NCBI GenBank assembly: GCA_951640165.1
Contig: OX621266.1
Coordinates: 6,758,001 to 6,822,000 of the forward strand
Reading direction: 5' to 3'
From: Pseudoips prasinana
Lineage: Eukaryota > Arthropoda > Insecta > Lepidoptera > Nolidae
Length of the DNA stretch: 64,000 nucleotides
Under the pieces are notes generated by a model that saw only the letters and a list, made by a program, of their open reading frames with translations, ran no database searches and had not been told where the DNA came from. Each line of letters starts with the position of its first letter. The stretch's first letter is position 1. The translations under genes were made by a program, and so were the position numbers. This document shows, piece by piece, positions 28,268-37,935 of the stretch.

Positions 28268-28608
28268 ATCCCAGTACCAATGCCTCATTAAAAGACTATT
28301 AACCTTATTTTCACTGTTCTTCTGTTTCAACTTTAGCTTTAAAATGTGTATATTATTGTTTTTATTAGTACTTGTCTGTAATGCCTTATTCGTAGATGTT
28401 CACACTCATTTCTATCATACTATTTTTGATTCCTTGTATACCCTATCAATACACAGAACACCAAATTTTAATCTATACTCCCATATAAGTATTACATTTT
28501 TACACCTCACACATAGTATGAATACAATTTTAGATTGCTATTACTTTTCTATATACTACATAATTAAGTATCTTATGGACTATTGTTCTAACCTACTATA
28601 TTATAAAA
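28268..28608 (+). other. AT-rich ORF1-ORF2 spacer of LINE A
   Basis: No feature apart from chance ORFs. The corresponding spacer in LINE B is ~460 bases. Confidence 0.5.
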
Positions 28609-31470
28609 ATGATTAAAAATAATTATCTCAAAGTTGGGTTATTCAATGCAGGGTCTCTTGGAACCAAGCATGAAGAGTTCATTGTGGCTATGGGTAACTT
28701 GGATGTAGACTTAATGGCAATAAATGAAACTTGGCTAAGGGACGGGGAGGAGGGACGCGCCCCCAAAGTCCCCAATTACAGACTCCGTCACATACCTCGG
28801 CCACTGAATATGAGACGCGGACGTGGTGGCGGTATAGGGTTTTATATTCGCAAAGGAGTACGTGTAACCTTTGCCCAACACCCACCTGCGCCCTCTGTGG
28901 AGCAGATGTGGCTCCGAATGAAACTCAACTCCCAATCCGTTGTTATAGGGACTGCATATCGGCCGCCATGGCTTGATGTAAATGTGTTTCTTGATGCCAT
29001 CACCGAATCGATCACTTCATTTCCTTGTGTAGATAAAATAATTTTATTAGGCGACTTTAATATAAACATACTCAATAATACCGATATTAAAACTAGGCTA
29101 TTTGACTGTTTCCTGCGGGGTAGTAATTTAATAAACATAGTGTCTGAACCAACACACTTTACAGATCATAGCGAGACACAAATAGATTTGATTTGTACAG
29201 ATGCTCGTACGAGCGGAGTTACAGTAAAACATATACCAGAACTTGGCCAACATGCTGTGGTCTCGGCCCTGTTTCATTTTAGGATGGAAAAACCTGTCCC
29301 CCACCGGGTCATTTATCGACCATTAAATGACATTGTCCTTAACATATTCGAACAGGATTTGGCTAAAATACACTGGGACTCTATCCAGGAATTGGAACAT
29401 GTCAATATTATGGTTGAAACACTTAACAAATATATAATAGCTCTTTTTGACCTTCATGCTCCAAAAAAAAGTATATTAATTAAAGAAAGATGTTATCCCT
29501 GGATTACCAGCACAATAAAGGATATGATCCAAACACGTGATAGATATCACAACAAATCTAAAAAAACCAAGTTGGATGCTCACATCAATCTTTATAAGCA
29601 GTTAAAATATGAAGTAAGAGCTGCCATTGAGCGTGAAAAGGCTGCTTATTACAAATATCACATTGATAATAATATAAAAACACCCAAAATATTATGGAAA
29701 AATCTAAAAAGAACTATCTTTATAAAAAATAAAGCCGAACACTCTGAATTACCTCAAAATTGTAATAATCCTGATAATTTAAATAAATTATTTTTGGAAA
29801 TACCTGGCAGTAACTATGTGACAATATCTCAACTAACTTACTTCGAATACAACAGATTTGGATCTGGTAGTTTCAAGCTACAACCTGTGTGTGAGGGGCA
29901 AGTTTTAAAAATTATTCACAATCTTAAATCCAATGCATTAGGGTATGATGACATATCGCTGGAGATGCTAATGCTGACACTACCACATACTCTTGCAACA
30001 GTTACCTGTATCATAAATAAATCCTTGTCAGCATCAGTATTCCCAGACATATGGAAAATCGCCATTGTTAAGCCAATACCCAAAAAACACAGCCCCACGG
30101 GTCCAAGTGATCTACGGCCCATAAGTATACTTCCTTGTCTGTCTAAAATCTTGGAGCGGGTGGTATGTGACCAGCTGACTAAATATCTTGAGCAGTACAA
30201 TATCTTGCCTTCAAAACAATCAGGATTCCGGAAAGGTCATTCCACTGCCACTGCCCTGATTGATGTTGTTGATGATTTGCTAGAGGCTAGAGACCACAGC
30301 ATGGGGACCATACTCACTTTACTGGATTTCTCTCGTGCCTTCGAATGTATAAATATACCATTGTTGTTGTCCAAACTATCATATTATGGGTGCTCCGCAG
30401 AAGCAGTCAAATGGTTTCACAGCTACCTTGATGGCCGTTATCAACTTGTAAGGCTAAGAAATGATCGTAACGGTCGTGAGATATCATCTTCTTTCAGTCG
30501 TGTCACGAGAGGAGTCCCTCAGGGTTCGATTCTTGGGCCATTACTATTTATAACATATATAGCTGATGTCACCAAGGTCATTACAAACTGTAAATATCAT
30601 TTATATGCTGATGATCTGCAGCTATACCTCCCTTTCAAGCCTTCCGATTGCCAGGAGTCTGTAAAAAACATAAATAGTGATTTAGACAGGGTTGCAGAAT
30701 GGGCTGAAGTCAACTCCCTGGTACTTAACCCCACAAAATCAAAATATATGATAATGGGTTCTAGAAACTTAATAAGGCAGGTGGAGCAGAATCTTTTTGA
30801 TATAAAAATAGGGGGATGCCCCATTGAGCGGGTAACAGAAGCTCGGAACCTAGGAGTGATTTTTGATGGTCAATTGCAGTTCGAAACTCACATAGTACAA
30901 GCAGTACAAAACTGCTTTTACCGGCTTAAGTTACTGTATCGGGTTCGCCCATACATTAGTGTAGATATGCGAATAATGTTATGTGAATCTCTAATTCTCT
31001 CACGCCTTAACTATGCTGACACTGTGTATGGGACCTGCTTGCTTGCCCGCACTGACAGACTCATACAAAGGGTACAAAACGCATGTGCCAGATTTTGCTT
31101 TAATGTTCCTTCCCGGTCACACGTAACTCCATACTTAAACTGTGGGAATATGATGAAAATGTCAGCCCGAAGAAAGCTGCATTATGCTACATTGCTTTTT
31201 GGTATTGTGAGAACAGGTAAACCTGAGTATCTATTTAAAAAATTATCGTGGTCTCGCGACTATAATTCGTATAAAACCAGGGCCTCATCTTACCTCCTGT
31301 CTACTCCAAAGCACAGAACTACAGCGTTTAGGGGGAGTTTCCGAGCTGCCGCTAGTAATGTTTGGAACGTTCTTCTTCCTCCAAGTCTTCGTATGCTGTG
31401 TACAGTGAATTCATTTAGAACACAATTTAAAGTATACTTACTGGAAAGACAAAAACTGATAAACTTATAA
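28609..31470 (+). CDS. LINE A ORF2: endonuclease-reverse transcriptase
   Basis: 953 aa, intact. The N-terminal ~220 residues are an apurinic-type endonuclease (GLFNAGSLGTK, AINETWLR, GTAYRPPW, LLGDFNIN). The reverse transcriptase spans roughly 460-740, with LRPISILPCLSK, QSGFRKGHSTATAL, LLDFSRAFE, GVPQGSILGPLLF and the catalytic YADDLQLY. The C-terminal thumb has SRLNYADTVYG, LIQRVQNACARFCF and RGSFRAAASNVWN. There is no RNase H and no zinc knuckle. The enzyme nicks the target and primes reverse transcription there. With ORF1 also open, the copy could be mobile. Confidence 0.93.
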   Translation: MIKNNYLKVGLFNAGSLGTKHEEFIVAMGNLDVDLMAINETWLRDGEEGRAPKVPNYRLRHIPRPLNMRRGRGGGIGFYIRKGVRVTFAQHPPAPSVEQMWLRMKLNSQSVVIGTAYRPPWLDVNVFLDAITESITSFPCVDKIILLGDFNINILNNTDIKTRLFDCFLRGSNLINIVSEPTHFTDHSETQIDLICTDARTSGVTVKHIPELGQHAVVSALFHFRMEKPVPHRVIYRPLNDIVLNIFEQDLAKIHWDSIQELEHVNIMVETLNKYIIALFDLHAPKKSILIKERCYPWITSTIKDMIQTRDRYHNKSKKTKLDAHINLYKQLKYEVRAAIEREKAAYYKYHIDNNIKTPKILWKNLKRTIFIKNKAEHSELPQNCNNPDNLNKLFLEIPGSNYVTISQLTYFEYNRFGSGSFKLQPVCEGQVLKIIHNLKSNALGYDDISLEMLMLTLPHTLATVTCIINKSLSASVFPDIWKIAIVKPIPKKHSPTGPSDLRPISILPCLSKILERVVCDQLTKYLEQYNILPSKQSGFRKGHSTATALIDVVDDLLEARDHSMGTILTLLDFSRAFECINIPLLLSKLSYYGCSAEAVKWFHSYLDGRYQLVRLRNDRNGREISSSFSRVTRGVPQGSILGPLLFITYIADVTKVITNCKYHLYADDLQLYLPFKPSDCQESVKNINSDLDRVAEWAEVNSLVLNPTKSKYMIMGSRNLIRQVEQNLFDIKIGGCPIERVTEARNLGVIFDGQLQFETHIVQAVQNCFYRLKLLYRVRPYISVDMRIMLCESLILSRLNYADTVYGTCLLARTDRLIQRVQNACARFCFNVPSRSHVTPYLNCGNMMKMSARRKLHYATLLFGIVRTGKPEYLFKKLSWSRDYNSYKTRASSYLLSTPKHRTTAFRGSFRAAASNVWNVLLPPSLRMLCTVNSFRTQFKVYLLERQKLINL

Positions 31471-32290
31471 CACTTACCTGCATAGTGTTTTCCTTTGCGA
31501 CAGTTTACTTTACACTCCGTAGGTTTCTCGTATGGGTATTTCCATGAGTGTACTTTAAATCTGCTTCCAGACTCTCTTCCTATGTTTATCACTCTCTTAC
31601 CGCTGATTGCTAGATGTATATTCGAACTTTTTTATATGTATTGCACTGTAGCACATGTGATAAACACCAAATTTGACTTATAAGCGCACCATTTCTAATA
31701 ATTTAATAAGCATTACTAATATTAGCATTTCATACGCTTAACACCATACACTGACAGACATAATAAATAAACATTAAAGTCAGGCTTGCGAACCCCGCAG
31801 CGACTTTTATCTATGACGTTCGGAAACGCATAAAGGCAAGACAAGGGACATTATAAATCTATATGATGTATTAATGCAATCGATAAAAAAAAAAAAATGC
31901 ATGAATAATGCGATACGAGGAATAAATTGTGATTATGACTAGGATAATTGTTGTTTATATTTTTTATTATTAATATTTTTTCTCTCTGTTCTGTTCTAAG
32001 TACTTTCCTATTCTATGTTTCATTATAATAATAATAATCTTAATATATTTTTTTTTTTAGCTTGTAAGTATGATAATGTGAATTCGTCTGGTATCACGCT
32101 TCCAGTACCTACTGGCCCTATCGGAAGATCAGCACTGCAGAAATGCAGTACTAGCTGAGATAGGGCCATTTTTCATACCAGTACGAATAAAATTAATAAT
32201 GTATAAAATTGAATGTTTGTTTTTTAAAATCGAATGTATTTTCCGTACTTTATGAAAATAAAAATTTGTTTCTTTCTTTCTTTCTTTCTT
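31471..32290 (+). other. LINE A 3' UTR and (TTTC)n tail
   Basis: AT-rich, non-coding. It holds the nested hairpin at 32088-32181 and ends in ATGAAAATAAAAATTTG plus TTTC repeats. The next element starts immediately at about 32291. Confidence 0.7.
32088..32181 (+). other. Nested stem-loop in the LINE A 3' UTR
   Basis: Three concentric stems: CTGGTAT (32088-32094) with ATACCAG (32175-32181); TGGCCCTATC (32113-32122) with GATAGGGCCA (32159-32168); and CAGC+ACTGCA (32130-32139) with TGCAGT+GCTG. 3' UTR hairpins are recognised by the reverse transcriptase of stringent LINEs, so a similar role here is inferred. Confidence 0.7.
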
Positions 32291-33525
32291 CTCTTCCCAA
32301 GGACACCGATTCGTTGATCTTATCGGACGAGGAAGGACTCCATGAGGTTTACAAGTCGGCAGAGGAGGACAACTACACTCCCGACTGTACCCAATCTAAC
32401 CTACCACCCGGCGCGGACCCGTTCCTTACCCTCGTACCGATTAAGATCAGGGAAGCCAGGAAGCTTCTTCTAGAAGGAAGGAGTCTCAAAAAAGAGAACA
32501 AAGAAAAAATAATCAGAATATTTGACGACATCCTCGCTTATAAAACCGTATCATCTCTGACTCCCCCCGCCCCTCCAAATCTCAATCATGACACTCTAAA
32601 AAAGTCGATCGTCTCAGAGGTCACTGAAGCGGTAAAGACTGCCCTCCGGGACGAGATGACGGCGCTAAAGAAAACCTACACCCCCCCTCCACCTAGAACC
32701 ACTTACTCAGAAGTAGCCAAGACGAAAGTACCGACTGACCGACTTACATTTCCGACTAGCAAGCCAGCCATCATTATAGCCCCCAATAAGGAGGTCTCGG
32801 GCCCTCGGGACACCCTCTCCGCCTTCCGCGCTGGCGTAACATTTAGGGATACGAACTTTTCGCCCTCAGACGTGAAGTTCGTATCTAATAATAAGATCCG
32901 CGTGGAGTTTGACACCCCGGCGCAAGCCAAAATTGCCTTAGAAAAAATTAACAGCGCACCAAATATTTCGGCGGAATTCACAAAACGACTCAAACCCATG
33001 ATTATCCTCAAGGGGATTTCGGTCGACACCCCAGCGGAGGAATTACCTCAAATTATCCACCAGCAAAATCTCTCTAGTCACGGTTGCTCTAAGGACGATA
33101 TAGTGTTCCGCTTCAAACGGGGCAACAAAAGCGAACAATTGTACAACGCGGTTCTGATGACAACTCCATTGGTGTGGAGGACAATTATGAAGTCGGGGAA
33201 GGTTTCCATCGACCACCAACGGATTCACGTAGAGGAGTATGTGCCCGTGCTACAGTGTTATGCGTGTTTACAGTTCGGGCACACAAAAAAGAACTGCTCC
33301 ACAAACAAAATCGCCTGCTCCCACTGCTCATCGCCGGCGCATGTATTCAAAGACTGCCCGGTAAAGAGAGACCAAACCAAGGCCGACTGCTTCAACTGCA
33401 TCATGCACTCCAAGCGTTACAACGGGAGTGGTACAAACACCAATCACAGTGCCACATCTAATTCTTGCCCCCAATCCATAGCTGTCTTCAACCGTCTACG
33501 CGCACGTATTGATTATGGATCATAA
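32291..33525 (+). CDS. Gag-like ORF1 with CCHC knuckles (5'-truncated)
   Basis: About 410 aa remain, lacking a start codon: the frame upstream of 32291 is microsatellite read-through. The N-terminal part is acidic, then comes a Pro-rich linker (TPPPPRTTYSEVAKTKVPTD), an RRM-like region (VKFVSNNKIRVEFDTPAQAKIALEKI) and two zinc knuckles (CYACLQFGHTKKNC, CSHCSSPAHVFKDC), followed by a third Cys-rich segment. Such ORF1 proteins package LINE RNA. The end overlaps the ORF2 start by 11 bases, suggesting coupled translation. Confidence 0.85.
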
Positions 33526-36500
33526 TACGCTTGACCCACGCAGCAACCCAAGCACACATACTGCCAACACAAATACACCCTCTCCCGTTGTAACTTATGA
33601 GTGCGTGCAGGTGAACCTTGGCCGAGGACGCAATGCCCAGCAAGAACTGTGGGTGCACCTGGCACACAAAAATTTAGACTTTGCTCTCATTAGTGAGCCC
33701 TATGTGGGTCCAAATTCGTCGATGAAGGCCTTTCCCGGATACTCGTTGTACCAATACCCAAACTCCTCGTCTCACACTCGTGCCGCTATTCTAGTTAGGG
33801 ATGGCACGGTGGGTACTATCGGTATTTCTGAATACTCCAATGCTGACCTGTGCGTGGTGAAACTCAGCCGAAAGGGTTCGAGAGATCTTTATCTTGTCTC
33901 TGTATATATAGAGCCTCGAACAGACGCGGGTGGCACCATGCGCAGGTTAGAGGACTTTCTGCAAAGGACTGCCGGTTCTACTCACCTTGTTGGCGGCGAC
34001 TTCAATGGCTGGCACGGTGCGTGGGGATCGCCTACCTGTAACAGAAGAGGAAATAAGATCTATGACCTGATGTTACATCACAATCTGCATCTATGCAATG
34101 TGGGAAACACGCCCACATTCGCTACCGTCTCACATGGTATTCTAAGAACCTCCATTATTGACCTCACCTTCGTCAGTAACCCTCAGGTAGCCCGTATCGC
34201 CGATTGGCGTGTCGACCCGACCGTGTGTCCGTCGACCGAGCATAGTGCCGTTCGGTTTGGCGTCTCGCTTGATCGACTGCAACTAACTAAAAACGTGAAA
34301 CTATCCACCTTCCGTTATAATACCAGTTCGGTCAAGTGGGATGTCCTTTCGGATCGGTTCGCTCGGGAGGCTGCGAACAACTTTGACACCACGACTGACA
34401 TCTCAACTCTGGACGCCCCTGGCCTCGACCGATTTATACGCCATATGACCAACGGTCTCCAACGAACATGCGATAAACTATTACCACGCAGCACCGCTCC
34501 TACCAACCGCCCCCCCTGGTGGAGCGAGGAACTTGATAATCTAAAATCGCAAGTTTTACTAGTCCATCATAGACTCATCAACAGGCGCCGACGACGCCAA
34601 CCCGTTGACGACTTACTAAATGAAAACAAACAACTACGCAAGACCTACTCCGACCTTATCCGCAAAACATCAACTGAGCACTTCAAAGCTTTCTGTAATC
34701 GACAGACCAAAGAAGACGTATACTCCATTACCAATAGAATAATTAAATCACCACCCTTAAAACAGCCACCGTCAACTCTGAGACTAGACGACGGTTCATA
34801 TACACAGGACACGACTAGTACTGCACACGCCCTTCTAAACAAGTTTTACCCTGATGAATCAAATGACTATACTGACAGACAGACATATTTAAAATCAATT
34901 ATGAACGTCCCACTCGATACATCATCTGAGCCCCCCTTTACTTCTTCTGAGCTATTACAGTGCCTCAGATCAATGAACCCCAAAAAAGCTCCTGGATCGG
35001 ATCATCTGACATCTGACATTTGTCTAAAATTTGCCCAACTCTACCCTGACCGACTGACCGACTTATACAGACGATGCTTCGAGATAGGTTACTTTCCTGA
35101 CGCCTGGAAGATAGCCATCACGAAAATCATACCCAAACCAAATAAGAATGATTACACGTCTACATCTTCTTACCGACCCATTGGACTCATTAATGTTTTC
35201 GGCAAACTGTATGAAAAATTACTAACGGACAGACTGACTCACCATCTTTATAAGACTCGCACGTACTCTACCCGACAATTTGGTTTCAAGGAGGGCATTT
35301 CCACGGTTCGCGCTGTTGACGAGGCTCTCAACGTCATCCGGTGCGCCAAAAACAACAACGAACACGTCATCGCGACCTCCTTGGATATCAAAGCTGCTTT
35401 CGACCATGCTTGGTGGCCCGCGGTCTTCCACAGGCTTCGTGCCATCAATTGTCCCAAAAATCTATACCAAACTCTCCTCAGCTACATTGAAAATCGCTTT
35501 GTTCAACTCCCTTTCGCTGACTGTAATGTGGCTAAACGGATGACTATGGGCTGCATACAGGGTTCCGTATGCGGTCCAACTTTATGGAACGTTCTCCTGG
35601 ACACTCTGCTCGACATCGACCTGCCAGAGGGATGTCATCTGCAAGCTTATGCGGATGACGTTCTTCTTATCACTAGCAGCAGGACCCTCAGGCAACTTGA
35701 ATCTGTGACCAATGATGTCCTCACACGTATAGTTGCCTGGGGCACTTCGGTTAAACTAACATTTAGCCCTGAAAAAACAACCGTTGTAGGATTTACCAAC
35801 AAATCCAAAAAATGCAGAATTGTCTTCAACAATACACCCATCCCCTTCTCCAATAATTTCAAATATTTAGGCATCATAATAGACAATAAACTAAAATTCT
35901 CTGAACACTGCAACTACGTCATTACTAAAACTAAGAAACTCTACCAAAAACTTTCGCTCTTCATCCGCCCAACTTGGGGTGTTCACCCGGAAAACGTATT
36001 TATAATTTACCAGCAGGTCATTGAGCCAATTGCCTGTTATGCTGCTAGCATATGGCACGACGCCCTGGATCGCGAATACAATCGCAAGAAACTTCTTTCT
36101 CTGCAAAGATTGTTCGCACTGAAGATCATCCAGGCGTTCCGCACTGTTAATACGCCAACAGCTATATCTCTTGCTCGACTCACCCCTCTACCGGACAAAA
36201 TCTCTGAAATTGCAAACACAGAACTAACTCGCCTCAGAGGCATATCTTCATTCCTCCCCGATGACTTACCTATCGAAACACCTTCTCCACCTTCAGAATC
36301 TCTTCATCCTTCCCTTCGCTCCGAGATCGTCTTCACTGAAATGGAGTCGATTGAAGACACTCTCTCAATATCTCCAGCTGATGGTGTACAGATATACACG
36401 GATGGAAGTAAGCACGATGGCAAAGTTGGCGCTGCCTTCGTCGCCTACTGTCCTAACCATAATCCCATAGTAAGAAAGTTCAAACTGCATGATTGTTGCT

Positions 36501-37243
36501 CGGTATTCCAGGCGGAGCTGCTTGCCATCGAGCAAGCTTGCCTATGGATGTCGGGCGGCAATCACAGCACTCAAACATACCTAATCCTATCTGACTCCAA
36601 ATCTGCACTAACCGAACTGTCCAACCATTATAGCACCAACCGTTTCGTTGTCCGGATACGCCGACTGCTAATCGAACAAACTGCCTTGGGAATAAGAGCC
36701 CAGTTCATATGGATACGAGCTCACGTCGGTATCCCGGGCAACGAAGCGGCTGATTCTGCCGCTAAAGCGGCTGCTAATCTTCATTCTTCCCCTTCCTACT
36801 GTCACATCCCCATCAGTTTCATCAAAAATCAAAACAAACAACAATCTGCAACTGCATCCGCTGAATTCTACAATAACTGCACCTACATCAAAAACATTTT
36901 ACCCACATACGAGGACCTCTGTAAATACACAGACCTCGTAAAACCCACTTTTTCTATTACCCAAATGCCAACCAACCATGGTTACCATAAAACATATTTG
37001 CACCGCTTTAAAATCACCAACGACAGCTTTTGCCCATGTGACGGACTGACTGACCAAACACTCAACCATCTCATCAAAGATTGTCCTAGGTTCGGTGTCT
37101 CCAGAAATGACCACCTAGTCGTCGCTGGAGACACTGATCCCTACAACTTGCTGGACGTGATAAACAGTAAAAACACCCTCATCACGTACCACAATCACAT
37201 CCATACCATTGTATCCACCCTGAAGGGGTTCAACAATACATAG
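33515..37243 (+). CDS. ORF2: endonuclease-reverse transcriptase-RNase H
   Basis: 1242 aa from the ATG at 33515. The endonuclease has VQVNLGRGRNAQQELW, LISEPYVG, VGGDFNGWHGAWGS and TEHSAVRF. The reverse transcriptase has NPKKAPGSDHLTSD, YRPIGLINVFGKLYEK, QFGFKEGISTVRAVDE, SLDIKAAFDHAWW, CIQGSVCGPTLWN and AYADDVLLI. A cellular-type RNase H follows (IYTDGSKHDGKVGAAFV, VFQAELLAIEQAC, LSDSKSAL, HVGIPGNEAADSAAK). The end has a CCHC-like segment (FCPCDGLTDQTLNHLIKDC). It is intact and probably enzymatically complete, although the element's ORF1 lacks its start. Confidence 0.92.
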   Translation: MDHNTLDPRSNPSTHTANTNTPSPVVTYECVQVNLGRGRNAQQELWVHLAHKNLDFALISEPYVGPNSSMKAFPGYSLYQYPNSSSHTRAAILVRDGTVGTIGISEYSNADLCVVKLSRKGSRDLYLVSVYIEPRTDAGGTMRRLEDFLQRTAGSTHLVGGDFNGWHGAWGSPTCNRRGNKIYDLMLHHNLHLCNVGNTPTFATVSHGILRTSIIDLTFVSNPQVARIADWRVDPTVCPSTEHSAVRFGVSLDRLQLTKNVKLSTFRYNTSSVKWDVLSDRFAREAANNFDTTTDISTLDAPGLDRFIRHMTNGLQRTCDKLLPRSTAPTNRPPWWSEELDNLKSQVLLVHHRLINRRRRRQPVDDLLNENKQLRKTYSDLIRKTSTEHFKAFCNRQTKEDVYSITNRIIKSPPLKQPPSTLRLDDGSYTQDTTSTAHALLNKFYPDESNDYTDRQTYLKSIMNVPLDTSSEPPFTSSELLQCLRSMNPKKAPGSDHLTSDICLKFAQLYPDRLTDLYRRCFEIGYFPDAWKIAITKIIPKPNKNDYTSTSSYRPIGLINVFGKLYEKLLTDRLTHHLYKTRTYSTRQFGFKEGISTVRAVDEALNVIRCAKNNNEHVIATSLDIKAAFDHAWWPAVFHRLRAINCPKNLYQTLLSYIENRFVQLPFADCNVAKRMTMGCIQGSVCGPTLWNVLLDTLLDIDLPEGCHLQAYADDVLLITSSRTLRQLESVTNDVLTRIVAWGTSVKLTFSPEKTTVVGFTNKSKKCRIVFNNTPIPFSNNFKYLGIIIDNKLKFSEHCNYVITKTKKLYQKLSLFIRPTWGVHPENVFIIYQQVIEPIACYAASIWHDALDREYNRKKLLSLQRLFALKIIQAFRTVNTPTAISLARLTPLPDKISEIANTELTRLRGISSFLPDDLPIETPSPPSESLHPSLRSEIVFTEMESIEDTLSISPADGVQIYTDGSKHDGKVGAAFVAYCPNHNPIVRKFKLHDCCSVFQAELLAIEQACLWMSGGNHSTQTYLILSDSKSALTELSNHYSTNRFVVRIRRLLIEQTALGIRAQFIWIRAHVGIPGNEAADSAAKAAANLHSSPSYCHIPISFIKNQNKQQSATASAEFYNNCTYIKNILPTYEDLCKYTDLVKPTFSITQMPTNHGYHKTYLHRFKITNDSFCPCDGLTDQTLNHLIKDCPRFGVSRNDHLVVAGDTDPYNLLDVINSKNTLITYHNHIHTIVSTLKGFNNT

Positions 37244-37407
37244 TAAACAGTGTATTGTTGAATTTTTTCAAGGCTTCAATTGTTCTCAATGCTAATATAG
37301 CAAATACATACGGATAACTATAAAAATATATCAACAATAATAAATTGGAAAAAAGAAAGAGGAAAAAAAAAAAACAAAAAAAAAAAAAAAAACTGTATAT
37401 ATAAATA

Positions 37408-37603
37408 TAAGTAAGTATGTAAAGTTTATAAAAAAAATTATATATTTTGACATTCCAACCCAAACTCTCTTTCCCCTCTAAACATCCATTCAATTCTACC
37501 TAATCTAAGTTTTTTCTACAAACACAAAAGGGTGCAGACGTATTCCTAGCGTTACCCCTCTTTGTTCCATATTATATTCGAAAAAAATAAACCTAACCTA
37601 ACC
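37408..37603 (+). repeat. LINE 3'-end block, complete copy of a split duplicate
   Basis: The stretch TAAGTAAGTATGTAAAG to TTATATTCGAAAAAAATAAA plus CCTAACCTAACC is found again in two pieces, 55496-55533 and 61070-61225. There it is interrupted by LINE B. The sequence is nearly identical apart from the length of the A run. Confidence 0.9.
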
Positions 37604-37665
37604 TTTTTTTTTTGTTTGTGCTGGGAAAAAATGCGTTACGCATACCCGCCCATTGGGGGATGGAC

Positions 37666-37715
37666 GGGTTATGTGGGACTCTCCGGCTACTCCGGCATAC
37701 CCACTAAAATAACCC
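37666..37715 (-). other. 3' UTR stem-loop of the SART-like elements
   Basis: GGGTTAT/ATAACCC, GTGGG/CCCAC and CCGG/CCGG pair in a nested order. The same structure occurs at 47446-47495 and about 53237-53286. In copy C the loop bases changed but the CCGG pairs are kept. A second small palindrome, ATGCGTTACGCAT, lies ~25 bases closer to the tail. The SART1 3' UTR is known to be needed for correct reverse transcription. Confidence 0.7.
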
Positions 37716-37935
37716 AGCGGCACTCCCGCATCGTCTTTGTGGAGGAGGACTGGGAAACCGGCACAGCCTTTACGTCCAGTCCCCCACCGACGACCGCCCG
37801 CCTTTACAGCGGGGCCCGCACGCCCCTCCCTAAGTGGAGAGGCCCGGGAACGACCGTGAGTGCTCGGCCGTTCCCGCCCGACGAGGGTGGTGATCAGTGC
37901 AATGCGAGCGAAGGCGCCCCCGCGCCTGTCGCCCG

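Larger units (their letters stand above)
26516..32290 (+). mobile_element. CR1-like LINE A, apparently full length
   Basis: It contains two intact ORFs, a 3' UTR with a nested stem-loop and a (TTTC)n-type tail at 32262-32290. The 5' edge is not exact: the 5' UTR would start somewhere between 26516 and 27000. A PHD-finger ORF1 and an EN-RT ORF2 without RNase H are typical of CR1-group elements. A diverged relative on the minus strand occupies 55534-61069. Confidence 0.85.
32291..37603 (+). mobile_element. R1/I-group LINE with RNase H, 5'-truncated
   Basis: It abuts the microsatellite tail of LINE A at ~32291, where the ORF1 frame already runs open without an ATG. It therefore lacks its 5' UTR and the ORF1 start. 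ORF1 (gag-like) and ORF2 (EN-RT-RNase H) are otherwise open. The 3' UTR ends in a short A-rich tail followed by CCTAACCTAACC (37592-37603), into which the SART-like array is inserted. Confidence 0.85.
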
